DNA of 12,439 bases from Ferruginibacter sp. GTDB taxonomy: Bacteria > Bacteroidota > Bacteroidia > Chitinophagales > Chitinophagaceae. Location of the stretch: contig JANXOQ010000376.1 in assembly GCA_025357775.1 (NCBI GenBank), positions 1 through 12,439 on the forward strand, read 5' to 3'. Shown here piece after piece: positions 1-7,783 of this stretch. Made by a program: the position numbers and the translations under genes. Position 1 is the stretch's first letter; the number at the start of each line of letters is the position of its first letter. The notes under the pieces were generated by a model. That model ran no database searches and was not told the origin of the DNA. It worked only from the letters and a program-made list of their open reading frames with translations.

Positions 1-108
1 AGAATAAAATAATAAATTATTTACTCTCCACATATTACCTCTGGATTTGTTTTCATTATAAATACTGAGGTAATATGTGGAGAATAAAATAATAAATTAT
101 TTACTCTC
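1..108. repeat. 28-bp direct repeats (1-28, 81-108) around a 17-bp inverted repeat
   Basis: Bases 1-28 are identical to bases 81-108, an exact 80-bp period. Between them, 25-41 and 67-83 form a perfect 17-bp inverted repeat with a 25-base loop (42-66). The stem can extend to 20-41/67-88 with one mismatch. The right arm runs into the second direct repeat, so hairpin and direct repeat are interlocked. Each direct repeat is itself a near-palindrome (begins GAGAATAAA, ends TTTACTCTC when one base to its left is included in the second copy). The first copy begins at window base 1, so the array may continue leftwards. It lies downstream of the DUF1415 gene and could help end that transcript, but no clear T run follows the stem. 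Function unknown: an intergenic repeat family, tandem array or small non-autonomous element are all possible. Confidence 0.85.
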
Positions 109-130
109 AAATTATAGGAATTAAAGAATA

Positions 131-138
131 TATCTTTG
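131..138 (+). promoter_or_regulatory. Possible Bacteroidota -7 box (TATCTTTG)
   Basis: TATCTTTG matches the TAnnTTTG -7 consensus exactly and lies 16 bases before a 33-codon plus-strand reading frame. No good TTTG -33 element is visible at the expected distance. AT-rich DNA makes chance matches common, so this is tentative. Confidence 0.3.
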
Positions 139-154
139 CATATTAATCATATCT

Positions 155-256
155 ATGAAAAAAATAATTGAAGTAGAACTTTTTGAACAATCTTTTTCTT
201 TAATTATTAAATATTTGCAGAATAGGGATCAAAATAATATTTTAAATACAAGCTGA
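155..256 (+). CDS. Possible 33-aa small protein
   Basis: An ATG frame of 33 codons ending in TGA, beginning MKKIIEVELFEQSFS and ending NNILNTS. It is not recognised as any family. Points in favour: a perfect TATCTTTG box 16 bases upstream and a protein-like, non-repetitive composition with an amphipathic first half. Points against: it is very short, no clear ribosome-binding site is visible (common in Bacteroidota), and its last 15 bases overlap the 3' end of the convergent DUF1415 gene. It could be a true small gene, a gene-start remnant, or chance. Confidence 0.25.
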   Translation: MKKIIEVELFEQSFSLIIKYLQNRDQNNILNTS

Positions 257-790
257 AAATAATTTTTGCATATACTCGTAGCCCATCTCTTTGGCATACT
301 TCATATTCTGTTCAGGTACGTCATGTATATTAGGATGCATATCTACAGCCTTACTTACACTATCTTCTCTTAAAAAATGTAACATAGGGTAAGGGGAACG
401 ATTGGTGTAATTAGAAGGATCTAGATTTGTACTGTTAGCAAATAAATATTGTGGATGAAAACTTGCTATTTGGTATATACCTTCATAATTTTCATTTTCT
501 AATAACTGTTCTGCTTTATCTACAATATCTAAATAATTTATAAATGTATCAAAGCCTTCAGGCAAAATTACAAGAGCAGTTTCTATTTTTTTAATTGTAT
601 CTAATAGATTAAATATTTTAGCAACTGTTTGCAAAACTGTTTGCTTATTAGCATCAAATAATACTTCGTAGTGAATACTACCACGCTTTATTTCTCTTGC
701 TGCAAATGGGCAAAAATTACAGCCTACTACTACATCTACTATCCATTTTTTTGTTCGTACAATAATAGTATCACTATCTAAATGATGCAT
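242..790 (-). CDS. DUF1415 family protein
   Basis: A 182-residue cytosolic protein that I recognise as DUF1415, a family of bacterial proteins with no established function. The N-terminal signature is visible: a helix (residues 10-20), then GCNFCPFAA with Cys24 and Cys27 in a CxxC arrangement. Later family landmarks are the FHPQYLF segment near residue 110, the NRSPYP motif near 130, and the PNIHDVPEQN stretch near 155. The two cysteines suggest metal or redox chemistry, but that is inference. The length is typical of the family, with no signal peptide or membrane helix. It lies 10 bp downstream of the VF530 gene on the same strand, so the two are probably co-transcribed. The ATG at 788-790 is the natural start; no longer in-frame start improves the family match. 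Confidence 0.85.
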   Translation of the reverse strand: MHHLDSDTIIVRTKKWIVDVVVGCNFCPFAAREIKRGSIHYEVLFDANKQTVLQTVAKIFNLLDTIKKIETALVILPEGFDTFINYLDIVDKAEQLLENENYEGIYQIASFHPQYLFANSTNLDPSNYTNRSPYPMLHFLREDSVSKAVDMHPNIHDVPEQNMKYAKEMGYEYMQKLFSACI

Positions 791-800
791 AGTATTATTT

Positions 801-1010
801 TTATGACATTGAATAAATATACAATTGCTCTACTTTTTTTCTTGCCCATTCTGTTTTACGCAAAAATTTTAATGAAGAATTTATTGTTGGGTTTGTTTTA
901 AAACAATTGATATTTATTTGTTCTGCCAAACCTGCCCACCCAAAATGGTGTACCAAATCTGTGAGAATTAGTTTTAATGTTTTCCCATGCAATGGATCCT
1001 TAGATATCAA
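801..1010 (-). CDS. VF530 / DUF2132 family small DNA-binding-like protein
   Basis: A 69-residue protein matching the VF530 (DUF2132) family along its whole length. Landmarks are DPLHGKTL at residues 5-12, HHFGWAGLA at 21-29, CFKTNPTINSSLKFLRKT at 36-53, and WARKKVEQLY at 55-64. Structural work on the family describes a small helical fold with suggested DNA binding; the cellular role is unknown. The start is unusual: no ATG lies between the upstream in-frame TAA (1017-1019) and the conserved core, so translation most likely begins at TTG (1008-1010). This gives a normal family length. It is the first gene of a two-gene unit with DUF1415 and is divergent from the deacetylase gene, sharing a 60-bp intergenic region. 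Confidence 0.85.
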   Translation of the reverse strand: MISKDPLHGKTLKLILTDLVHHFGWAGLAEQININCFKTNPTINSSLKFLRKTEWARKKVEQLYIYSMS

Positions 1011-1017
1011 CGTAAAT

Positions 1018-1025
1018 TATTTTTG
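1018..1025 (+). promoter_or_regulatory. Probable -7 box of the deacetylase gene (TATTTTTG)
   Basis: TATTTTTG fits TAnnTTTG exactly and lies 45 bases before the deacetylase ATG, in the short region between divergent genes. Transcription would start near 1030. A matching -33 TTTG is not evident. Confidence 0.4.
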
Positions 1026-1070
1026 TAAAGATAGAGAATGTAAATTGTAGAATTAAACCAGCGAAAAAAA

Positions 1071-1988
1071 ATGCAAGAACGAATTTTAAAAATAGCTCAT
1101 CATCCGATATATGCGCATCCATTACCAGAAGGGCATCGCTTTCCGATGTTAAAGTACGAGCTAATACCCGAGCAGCTTTTGTATGAGGGTACTATTACGA
1201 AAGAGAATTTATTTGAACCAAACCCCTGTAGCAACGAAATTATTTTATGGACACACGATGTAGCTTATCTTGACAAATTATTAACACAAACCCTATCTGA
1301 TAAAGAGCAACGGCACATTGGTTTTCCACAAAGCCCACAACTTACATTAAGAGAATTAATAATAACGCAAGGTACAATTGACTGCTGCCATTATGCTTTA
1401 CAAAATGGTGTAGCATTAAATGTAGCAGGTGGCACACACCACGCCTTTGCAGATAGGGGTGAGGGTTTTTGTATGCTTAATGACCAAGCTATTGCAAGCA
1501 ATTATTTATTAAAAAAAGAGTTGGTTAAAAAAATATTAATTGTTGATGTAGATGTACACCAAGGAAATGGCACAGCAAAATTGTTTGAAAACGAAAAAAG
1601 GGTTTTTACTTTTAGTATGCATGGAAAAAATAATTATCCTTTTCACAAAGAAAAAAGTGACAGAGATGTGGAATTGCTAGATGGTATTAGCAATGATACA
1701 TACTTACAATTTTTAAAAAATGAAATTCCTAAGATTATAGAAGATGTAAAACCAGATATTGCATTTGTACTTGCTGGTGTAGATGTATTAGACACTGATA
1801 AATTTGGAAAATTAAATGTAACAATAGAAGGTTGCAAAGAAAGAGATAAGTATATTTTTACAATGCTAAAAGAAAAAAATATTCCTTGTGTAGTATCGCT
1901 GGGTGGTGGCTACAGTACAGATGTGAAAATAATAATGGAAGCTCATTGCAATACATTTAGGCTTGCTAAAGATATTTGGAACTTGTAA
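1071..1988 (+). CDS. HDAC-superfamily deacetylase (class IV-like)
   Basis: A 305-residue zinc-dependent deacetylase of the histone deacetylase / acetoin-utilisation superfamily. All catalytic landmarks are present: the tandem histidines in GGTHHAF (His123, His124), the glycine-rich GEGFC turn (131-134), zinc ligands in DVDVHQGNGT (Asp161, His163), the third ligand in AGVDVLD (Asp238), and the transition-state tyrosine in GGGYS (Tyr281). The DRGEGFC...DVHQGNG pattern resembles eukaryotic class IV (HDAC11-type) enzymes and their bacterial relatives. It should remove acyl groups from lysine, a polyamine or a small molecule; the substrate cannot be read from sequence. It is cytosolic, of normal length and intact. 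A TATTTTTG box lies 45 bp upstream and a hairpin 20 bp downstream, so it is probably monocistronic. Confidence 0.93.
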   Translation: MQERILKIAHHPIYAHPLPEGHRFPMLKYELIPEQLLYEGTITKENLFEPNPCSNEIILWTHDVAYLDKLLTQTLSDKEQRHIGFPQSPQLTLRELIITQGTIDCCHYALQNGVALNVAGGTHHAFADRGEGFCMLNDQAIASNYLLKKELVKKILIVDVDVHQGNGTAKLFENEKRVFTFSMHGKNNYPFHKEKSDRDVELLDGISNDTYLQFLKNEIPKIIEDVKPDIAFVLAGVDVLDTDKFGKLNVTIEGCKERDKYIFTMLKEKNIPCVVSLGGGYSTDVKIIMEAHCNTFRLAKDIWNL

Positions 1989-2007
1989 AATTAAAGTGTG
2001 TAGAAAA

Positions 2008-2029
2008 AGTCATAAATTTCTTTATGACT
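2008..2029. terminator. Hairpin between convergent genes, probable bidirectional terminator
   Basis: A perfect 9-bp stem (AGTCATAAA with TTTATGACT) around a 4-base loop. On the minus strand it is followed at once by a T run, making it a reasonable intrinsic terminator for the efflux operon, about 80 bases after the EamA stop. On the plus strand, 20 bases after the deacetylase stop, the tail is broken (CTTTACCTTTC) and weaker. Confidence 0.55.
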
Positions 2030-2108
2030 CTTTACCTTTCATTGGGGGTTTGACATTTTTGTATTATTGTATTTTTTATTTACCAACGAATATCTACTTA
2101 AAAAAAAA

Positions 2109-2531
2109 TTATTTCCAGATTATAACTAGCATCCCAATAAAAATCATCAATGCTCCCACTAATATTTTTAAAGTAACCGGTTCTTTTAAAAAAATAAATG
2201 CGAGCAGAATTGTAATTATAATACTTCCTTTATCAATAGCAGACACTTCAGAAGCTTTTCCTAATTGTAATGCTTTATAATAAAACATCCAGGAAAAACC
2301 AGTAGCTATTGCAGATAGTATAAGAAATAACCAATTGCTTCTACTAAGTTCACTAACCTTAGTACTATTTGCTTTAAATAATACAACAGCCCATGTAATA
2401 AACAAAATAATTGATGTGCGTATAGCTGTGGCCAAATCTGAATTAACGTTTTTTAACCCTGCTTTTGCAAAAATGGTTGTAAGTGCAGCAAATAAAGCGG
2501 AAGCTAAAGCATATAATAACCAGTTAGGCAT
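2109..2531 (-). CDS. EamA/DMT-type membrane protein, single-repeat form
   Basis: A 140-residue integral inner-membrane protein of the EamA (drug/metabolite transporter) type. Five hydrophobic segments are visible at about 2-20, 33-52, 67-85, 94-114 and 119-138. Family landmarks include LFAALTTIFAKAGLKNV (residues 13-29), LATAIRTSIIL (33-43), the SWMFYYKALQLG stretch (79-90), and the FLKEPVTLKILVGALMIFIG ending. Most EamA transporters have two such repeats (about 300 aa). A 140-aa single-repeat family is widespread and probably works as a dimer, so this is not a truncation. The start ATG overlaps the RND pump stop codon by 8 bp, which suggests translational coupling. The substrate is unknown. 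It may simply share the operon rather than the pump's task. Confidence 0.88.
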   Translation of the reverse strand: MPNWLLYALASALFAALTTIFAKAGLKNVNSDLATAIRTSIILFITWAVVLFKANSTKVSELSRSNWLFLILSAIATGFSWMFYYKALQLGKASEVSAIDKGSIIITILLAFIFLKEPVTLKILVGALMIFIGMLVIIWK

Positions 2532-5500
2532 TTCTAATATTTTCTGACTGATAGTTTTTATAAATTATCCGGAGCAAACTTGGCAACACAATTAGGAGTA
2601 GTGGCAGGGCTGCTAAAAATCCTCCAATTACAGCAATAGCCAAAGGTTGATGTAATTGTGCTCCAGTACCAATACCTAATGCCAATGGTGATAATGCTAT
2701 GATGGCACCTAAAGCAGTCATTAGTTTTGGCCGTAACCTTGTAGATATTGAGTATATAATAGATTCGTCAACAGATTTTTCTAGCAATGATTCTTTGAAT
2801 TGAAGAAAAGTGAAAATAGCATTTTCGCCAATAATTCCAACAATCATTATTAAACCTGTGTAGCTGCCAACATTTAATGGGGTGTTTGTAAAATACAAAG
2901 CAAGATAGCTTCCCGAAATTCCTAAAACCGCAATAAACAGAATTGCAAATGCTACCTTGAACTCTTTAAACAAAAAAAGAATTACTCCAAAAACCAATAG
3001 GCTTGCCGTTATTAAAATCAATAATAATTCTTTAAATGATTGTTGCTGGTCTGCATAAGCACCCCCATATTCAATGTGATACCCTTGTGGCAAATTAATT
3101 TTAGACTTGATGGCAGCCTGAATATCTTTCATTGCACTTCCTAAATCTCTTTTATCTAAACGAGCAGTAATAACACCCATTGACTGTAAGTTTTGCCGCT
3201 GAATTTCGGCATCTCCTGCATTAACTTTAACAGAAGCAAGTTCTATTATTGGTTTTAATTTTCCGTTTGGCAAAAATATTTCTAGTTTAGATAAATCGGT
3301 AACACTAATTTTTCTGCTTCCAGGGTAAACTGTTCTGACAATGTTAACTTGTTCTTTTTCAAATATATTTCCAACAATATTTCCTTGAAGCGAATTTTGA
3401 ATTTGATTTTGCAAATTGGTCGGTGTAATGCCAAATTGAGCTAACTTAATATAATTCGGTTCAATGCTTATAGATGGTCCTGCAATGACAACCCCGTCAA
3501 AAACATCTGCTGTTCCTTTTACAGTGCCTATCAATTCTGCTATCTGCTTCGAATATTCCCTTAACTTATTGTTGTCATTTCCAAAAACTTTTATTTCAAC
3601 AGGCTCTACAGAGCTTGTTAAATCGCCAAGCATATCTCCAATTACTTGACCAAATTCTATCCGAAGTGCAGGTTGTGTAACTTCAATTTTTTTTCTAATA
3701 TCATTGATGACTTCTTCTGTAGTTTTTGACCGATTCTTTTTAAGTTGTATGAGGTAATCTCCCCTATTTGGCTCTGTTATAAAAAAGCCCATTTGTGTAC
3801 CAGTGCGGCGGCTGTATGCCTGCACTTCAGGGACTGCTGTAATTATCTTCTCACATTGTCTAAGCATCCTATCTGTTTCTTCAAGTGATGTTCCGGGCGG
3901 AGAATTGTAATCCAGCACAATACTTCCTTCATCCATTTCGGGCAGAAAACCAGTTTCTAATTTAGGCAAGATGAAATAAATAGAAAACGCCAATAACCCA
4001 ACAATAGCAAAACTCAAGTATGGTCTATGAATGAAAAAAGCAACCCACCTCTGACTTTTTACCGAGTGTATTTTATGCTCTTTCCATATTTTCAACCGCT
4101 GTTTTGCTGTTAGTTTCTTTTGAATATTTTTTTTGTGCCTGCTTAATAAAAGGTATATGACTGGTAATCCAATCCATGTTACTAAAAAAGAGCAAACCAA
4201 AGTGATTATCATTGTATCCGTCATTACTTTAAAATAAGCACCTGCAACGCCACTCATAAGTACAAAGGGAAAGAATATTACAATAGTGCTTACTGATGAG
4301 CCAACCATTGCAGGAAAAAGATAATGAACAGCCTTACGTACGACAGTTGAATTTGTTTCTGCAGGATGTTCTTCGTGTGTACGGTGAATTTGCTCCACAA
4401 CAACTATGGCATCATCAATAATTAACCCGATTGCCGCAGCTATGGCCCCTAAAGTCATTATATTAAAAGTGTACCCAATGGCATATAGAATAATAAGCGT
4501 TAAACCCAATGTAACGGGTATAGTAATTAATATGGTGGCACTGGCTTTTAGCGACCGAAGAAATAAAATTGCCACAACAATTGCCAGTAATAAACCTATC
4601 CACAAGCTATCGTTTACACTTTTAATAGAATCATTTACAAAATCTGCCTGTACATAATAGGGCTGTATCGTTACACCTTTAGGAAGAACATTTCGTAATT
4701 CTTTTATTTTAGCTTCCATACTGTTTGAAACAAAAAGTAAATTTGCATTTGGCTGCTTTATTATTGCTACTAATAAGCCGTCTTGCCCGTTTGCATTTAT
4801 TTTTGTAAACTCCACTGCTTCTTTTATTTCTACATCTGCTATGTCTTTTATATATATAATTCTTTTTCCGTTATTGCTAATAACAATATTCTGCAAATCT
4901 TCTTTAGAGTGTACAGTGGCATCAGTAACTGTAAGGTATAAAAAGCGATAGTCAGCTAAATAGCCATTGCTCTTTATAAAATTAGTGGCACTTAAAGCTG
5001 TAGTAACTGCATCGGGTGTTACAGAAAGAGAACTCATTTTTCGTGGATTGAATTCTAACCAATATTCTTTGGTTTTTCCACCAATTATCCGCACTTCAGC
5101 CACTCCATCCACCTGGCTCAGAAAAGGTTTTATTGTGTAAACTGCCAGTTGCTTTAATTCAATGGGAGATTTATTATGGCTTTCCAATGTATAACCCATT
5201 ACTGGCAAAATGGAAGGGTTCATTTTTTCAACAGTTATTGATACATCCGGCGGCAAGTTGTTTCTAATCTCACTTATTTTTGATTCAATTCTTTGCTGGC
5301 TTAAATCAATATTTGCTTTCCAATCTATGAATGCAGAAATTTCGCAACTACCCCGGCTGGTGGTACTTCGTATCAATTTTAAATCAGGAATTTGTTTAAC
5401 TGCATTCTCCAATGGCCTGGTTACATTCACCATCATTTTATTGACTGGCTGAAGCCCACCATCTGCAATAATTTTTATTTTAGGAAAAGTAATTTCAGGA

Positions 5501-5604
5501 AATAAAGAAGATTGCATTTTGTTGTAAGCAAAAATGCCCCCAAAGATGATTAGCAATAATACAAGGCTTATTGGGTTTTTATGAGACAAAAAATATTTTT
5601 GCAT
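2524..5604 (-). CDS. RND efflux pump, inner-membrane permease (CusA/CzcA-like)
   Basis: A 1026-residue proton-driven RND permease, full length. TM1 lies at about 10-28, TM2-6 at about 335-490, TM7 at 526-545 and TM8-12 at about 860-1015, with two large periplasmic loops. Proton-relay residues are visible: the Asp pair in GLIIDDAIVVVE (397, 398) in TM4, Glu927 in GIIGENAIF in TM10, and Lys960 in RLRPKLMTALGA before TM11. The D/E/K set matches metal pumps of the CusA/CzcA branch, as do FLPEMDEGSIVLDY (553-566) and LGIGTGAQLHQPLAIAVIGG. I could not identify the CusA three-methionine metal site, so the cargo is undecided between metals and organic compounds. It starts 3 bp after the adaptor stop and is translated in one operon with the adaptor and TolC protein, with which it should form a tripartite channel. 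Confidence 0.95.
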   Translation of the reverse strand: MQKYFLSHKNPISLVLLLIIFGGIFAYNKMQSSLFPEITFPKIKIIADGGLQPVNKMMVNVTRPLENAVKQIPDLKLIRSTTSRGSCEISAFIDWKANIDLSQQRIESKISEIRNNLPPDVSITVEKMNPSILPVMGYTLESHNKSPIELKQLAVYTIKPFLSQVDGVAEVRIIGGKTKEYWLEFNPRKMSSLSVTPDAVTTALSATNFIKSNGYLADYRFLYLTVTDATVHSKEDLQNIVISNNGKRIIYIKDIADVEIKEAVEFTKINANGQDGLLVAIIKQPNANLLFVSNSMEAKIKELRNVLPKGVTIQPYYVQADFVNDSIKSVNDSLWIGLLLAIVVAILFLRSLKASATILITIPVTLGLTLIILYAIGYTFNIMTLGAIAAAIGLIIDDAIVVVEQIHRTHEEHPAETNSTVVRKAVHYLFPAMVGSSVSTIVIFFPFVLMSGVAGAYFKVMTDTMIITLVCSFLVTWIGLPVIYLLLSRHKKNIQKKLTAKQRLKIWKEHKIHSVKSQRWVAFFIHRPYLSFAIVGLLAFSIYFILPKLETGFLPEMDEGSIVLDYNSPPGTSLEETDRMLRQCEKIITAVPEVQAYSRRTGTQMGFFITEPNRGDYLIQLKKNRSKTTEEVINDIRKKIEVTQPALRIEFGQVIGDMLGDLTSSVEPVEIKVFGNDNNKLREYSKQIAELIGTVKGTADVFDGVVIAGPSISIEPNYIKLAQFGITPTNLQNQIQNSLQGNIVGNIFEKEQVNIVRTVYPGSRKISVTDLSKLEIFLPNGKLKPIIELASVKVNAGDAEIQRQNLQSMGVITARLDKRDLGSAMKDIQAAIKSKINLPQGYHIEYGGAYADQQQSFKELLLILITASLLVFGVILFLFKEFKVAFAILFIAVLGISGSYLALYFTNTPLNVGSYTGLIMIVGIIGENAIFTFLQFKESLLEKSVDESIIYSISTRLRPKLMTALGAIIALSPLALGIGTGAQLHQPLAIAVIGGFLAALPLLLIVLPSLLRIIYKNYQSENIRNA

Positions 5605-5607
5605 TAC

Positions 5608-6525
5608 CTATTCTTTAACTATTTGAACTTTTGCGGTATCAGCTAATCCATAATTACCAGTAAGCAATATTTTGTCACTTACTGAAAATGCTGGTGAAAT
5701 TATTTCAACTCTTTCGGCTGTTTCAATTCCTCTTTTTAATGAAACTTTTACTGCAAAGGAATCATTAATCATTTTCATTACCCAGAATTCATCCTGCGTT
5801 TCATTGGTAAGAACTGCAGACCTTGGTAATGATACGGTGGTCTTTTTATAAGACTTTATAACCTTCACCTTTGCAATCAGGTTTTCAGGCAATGGGTGAG
5901 TAGTGGAAACTTTTAAAACTATACTTTGTGTTTGTGATGCTGCATCCATTGTTGGCATATTTCCGCTAATAGTTCCAATTAGCTTTTCACCATCAGGCAG
6001 TACCATTTCAAGGTTTTTTTTGTTTACCACAAACGGACGAAGTTCGTAGGGCATATCTAATAAGAAAACAAAACTTCTGGTATCTGTTATTATGGCTAAT
6101 TGTTCCCCATCCTGTACATAATCGCCTGCCTGATGATTAATTTGCGAAACAAAGCCACTTCCATTTGCTTTGATGGAATTAATACCTGTAAACTTAAATG
6201 AAGAGTCAAGTACATTGATAGAGTTGCCAATACTTTGCGATTCTTTGGTTTTTACAGAATATAGCAACTGACCTAAGCTTATATATTTATTCAACTGCAC
6301 ATTTGCTGTTTGCAAATAGCCGGTTGCGTTTGCCCTAACAATCCATTTTTGTAAAAAAGAAGATGTCGCATTTAACTCTACAAAATCTTCCATAGGTTCA
6401 GCACTTATTGAAGTAACAGTAACAGGAGTTCTACCTTCAGTAATGTTTTCAACGCTTGCCTCCTTTTTGCTTTTACAGGAAATAATTTGTATGACCAATA
6501 AAAAGTATAAAAAATTTATTCGCAT
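5608..6525 (-). CDS. RND periplasmic adaptor lipoprotein (MFP family), hairpin-less
   Basis: A 305-residue membrane-fusion protein linking pump and outer-membrane channel. The N-terminus is a lipoprotein signal: a hydrophobic stretch at 3-15, then IISC with the lipid-bearing Cys17, so it is probably anchored in the inner membrane. The two lipoyl half-motifs are recognisable at about 61-93 (VRANATGYLQTANVQLNKYISLGQ) and 116-147 (IKANGSGFVSQINHQAGDYVQDG). Only about 22 residues separate them, so the long alpha-helical hairpin of most adaptors is absent. A beta-barrel region follows (about 150-225), then a membrane-proximal domain (about 226-303). The nearest known analogue of this design is the short Borrelia adaptor BesA, which also lacks the hairpin. 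It starts 5 bp after the TolC stop and stops 3 bp before the pump ATG. Confidence 0.9.
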   Translation of the reverse strand: MRINFLYFLLVIQIISCKSKKEASVENITEGRTPVTVTSISAEPMEDFVELNATSSFLQKWIVRANATGYLQTANVQLNKYISLGQLLYSVKTKESQSIGNSINVLDSSFKFTGINSIKANGSGFVSQINHQAGDYVQDGEQLAIITDTRSFVFLLDMPYELRPFVVNKKNLEMVLPDGEKLIGTISGNMPTMDAASQTQSIVLKVSTTHPLPENLIAKVKVIKSYKKTTVSLPRSAVLTNETQDEFWVMKMINDSFAVKVSLKRGIETAERVEIISPAFSVSDKILLTGNYGLADTAKVQIVKE

Positions 6526-6530
6526 AAGTA

Positions 6531-7772
6531 TTACCTGTTCCAGTAGTTTAGTTGATTAATTGTTTGCAGCCTGGCAATCGTATTCTGTGTAATGAGGTTT
6601 TGTGCAATAATATAATTGTTTAACGCCAATACAAAATCTGTTATTCTTACTTCTCCAACTTCTAATAATTTGCCGTTTACGTCTATCAGGCTTTGTGTAT
6701 ATTTTAGTTGGCTTTTAATATCTGTAAGCAAACTTTCAGTTGCATTTAATTGCTGCAAAAGCTGGGCAACCTGCTGCTGGTATTGTATTAGAAAAAAAGA
6801 CTGATAATTTTTTCTTGTTAGCTCTGCAATATTAATTTTGCCATACTGCATTTTTTTTTGTTTCCCATCATATATCGGCATAGTAAAACTTACACCAAAA
6901 CTTGTTCCGATATTTTTATACGGAGTGTTAGCCAGTGTTGAAATAAAACCCCCATCGGCAAAGAGATTTATTTTAGGTCTGTAATTAATATTTATAAGTT
7001 GTTTACTGTTATTTAGTTTTAAACTGTCAATTACAAATTGTTTGAATAATGGGGATTTGAATGCGCCTAACAAGGGATTGAATTCAATTTCAGGTTGTAT
7101 CAATTCTACGAAGGAGGTGTCTAAAATGCCGCAGATGTAATTTAAAGTCGCTATGTCATTTAGATATTGAATATTTAATTGCTTTGAAATCAAACTCTGC
7201 TGCTGCATAGTAACAACAAATGCTAAATAGTCGCTTTGCTTATATACATTTGCTTGTGTAAGCTTCTTTAATATAACCTCTTGCTTTAATAATAGTTTGC
7301 TTATTTCTTTATTAAAATTCACCTGTTGCAAGCTTCCAAATGCTGTTATGTATTGTGCAGTAATAGTTCGTTTAATATCTTGTTCTGTTATTTTTGAAGA
7401 ATTTCCTAACCCAGTTTGCTGTAATTGCAGGTTTTCAAATTGAGCAATAAGGTTTTGTTTATTTGGCAAAAGTTTATTGATGCCAATAAGCGCATTAAAG
7501 TTTCCTCCATTCGTAATGGCTCCATCGTACCCAAACCCATTTATTACTGGAGCGTATGTGTTAAAGCTGCTGCCTGTAACTTGTGGCTTTGCAGTAGCCC
7601 GTATAAGCAGGCTGTCATATTTAATAGAAGCAACCTGATTACGGATATCTTTTAATAATGGGCTATTTAAAAAGGCTTTAGTAACATAGTATGCAAGTTG
7701 ATTATTTTGAGATATACCCTTAAAATTTAGTACACAAAAACAAACAACTAATATGCGCTTCATAAATTTCAT
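6531..7772 (-). CDS. TolC-family outer-membrane efflux protein
   Basis: A 413-residue outer-membrane channel subunit. A signal peptide is visible (MKFMKRILVVCFCVLNFKG, cleavage probably after ISQ near residue 22). The mature part shows the two TolC-type repeats. Alpha-helical segments rich in Gln/Leu/Ile (about 120-215 and 320-400) carry heptad-like spacing. The strand regions include the usual YRPKINLFADGGF (about 265-277) and GVSFTMPIYDGKQKK (about 291-305) signatures. The closing GEVRITDFVLALNNYIIAQ is also typical. ATG at 7770-7772 is used here; a second in-frame ATG three codons later (MKR) would also give a good signal peptide. It lies between the propeller gene (11 bp) and the adaptor gene (5 bp), and supplies the exit duct of the pump. 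Confidence 0.92.
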   Translation of the reverse strand: MKFMKRILVVCFCVLNFKGISQNNQLAYYVTKAFLNSPLLKDIRNQVASIKYDSLLIRATAKPQVTGSSFNTYAPVINGFGYDGAITNGGNFNALIGINKLLPNKQNLIAQFENLQLQQTGLGNSSKITEQDIKRTITAQYITAFGSLQQVNFNKEISKLLLKQEVILKKLTQANVYKQSDYLAFVVTMQQQSLISKQLNIQYLNDIATLNYICGILDTSFVELIQPEIEFNPLLGAFKSPLFKQFVIDSLKLNNSKQLININYRPKINLFADGGFISTLANTPYKNIGTSFGVSFTMPIYDGKQKKMQYGKINIAELTRKNYQSFFLIQYQQQVAQLLQQLNATESLLTDIKSQLKYTQSLIDVNGKLLEVGEVRITDFVLALNNYIIAQNLITQNTIARLQTINQLNYWNR

Positions 7773-7783
7773 TACTTAATCAT

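Noticed and set aside
76..86. 11-base match between the left repeat and the tRNA-Ala 3' end (9516-9526), as an att site pair
   Set aside because: Eleven bases in AT-rich DNA over 12 kb are expected by chance, and the intervening 9 kb is ordinary core-like content with no integrase.
1..108. CRISPR-like repeat and spacer pattern
   Set aside because: Only two repeat copies are visible, the spacing of 52 bp is too long, and the spacer itself carries the inverted repeat arms. No cas gene is present.
1963..2280. 105-codon plus-strand frame
   Set aside because: It begins inside the deacetylase gene and runs antisense to the EamA gene, whose minus-strand protein is clearly the real one.
2109..2531. 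EamA gene as a truncated half transporter
   Set aside because: Single-repeat EamA proteins of about 140 residues are a normal family and this one has five complete helices.
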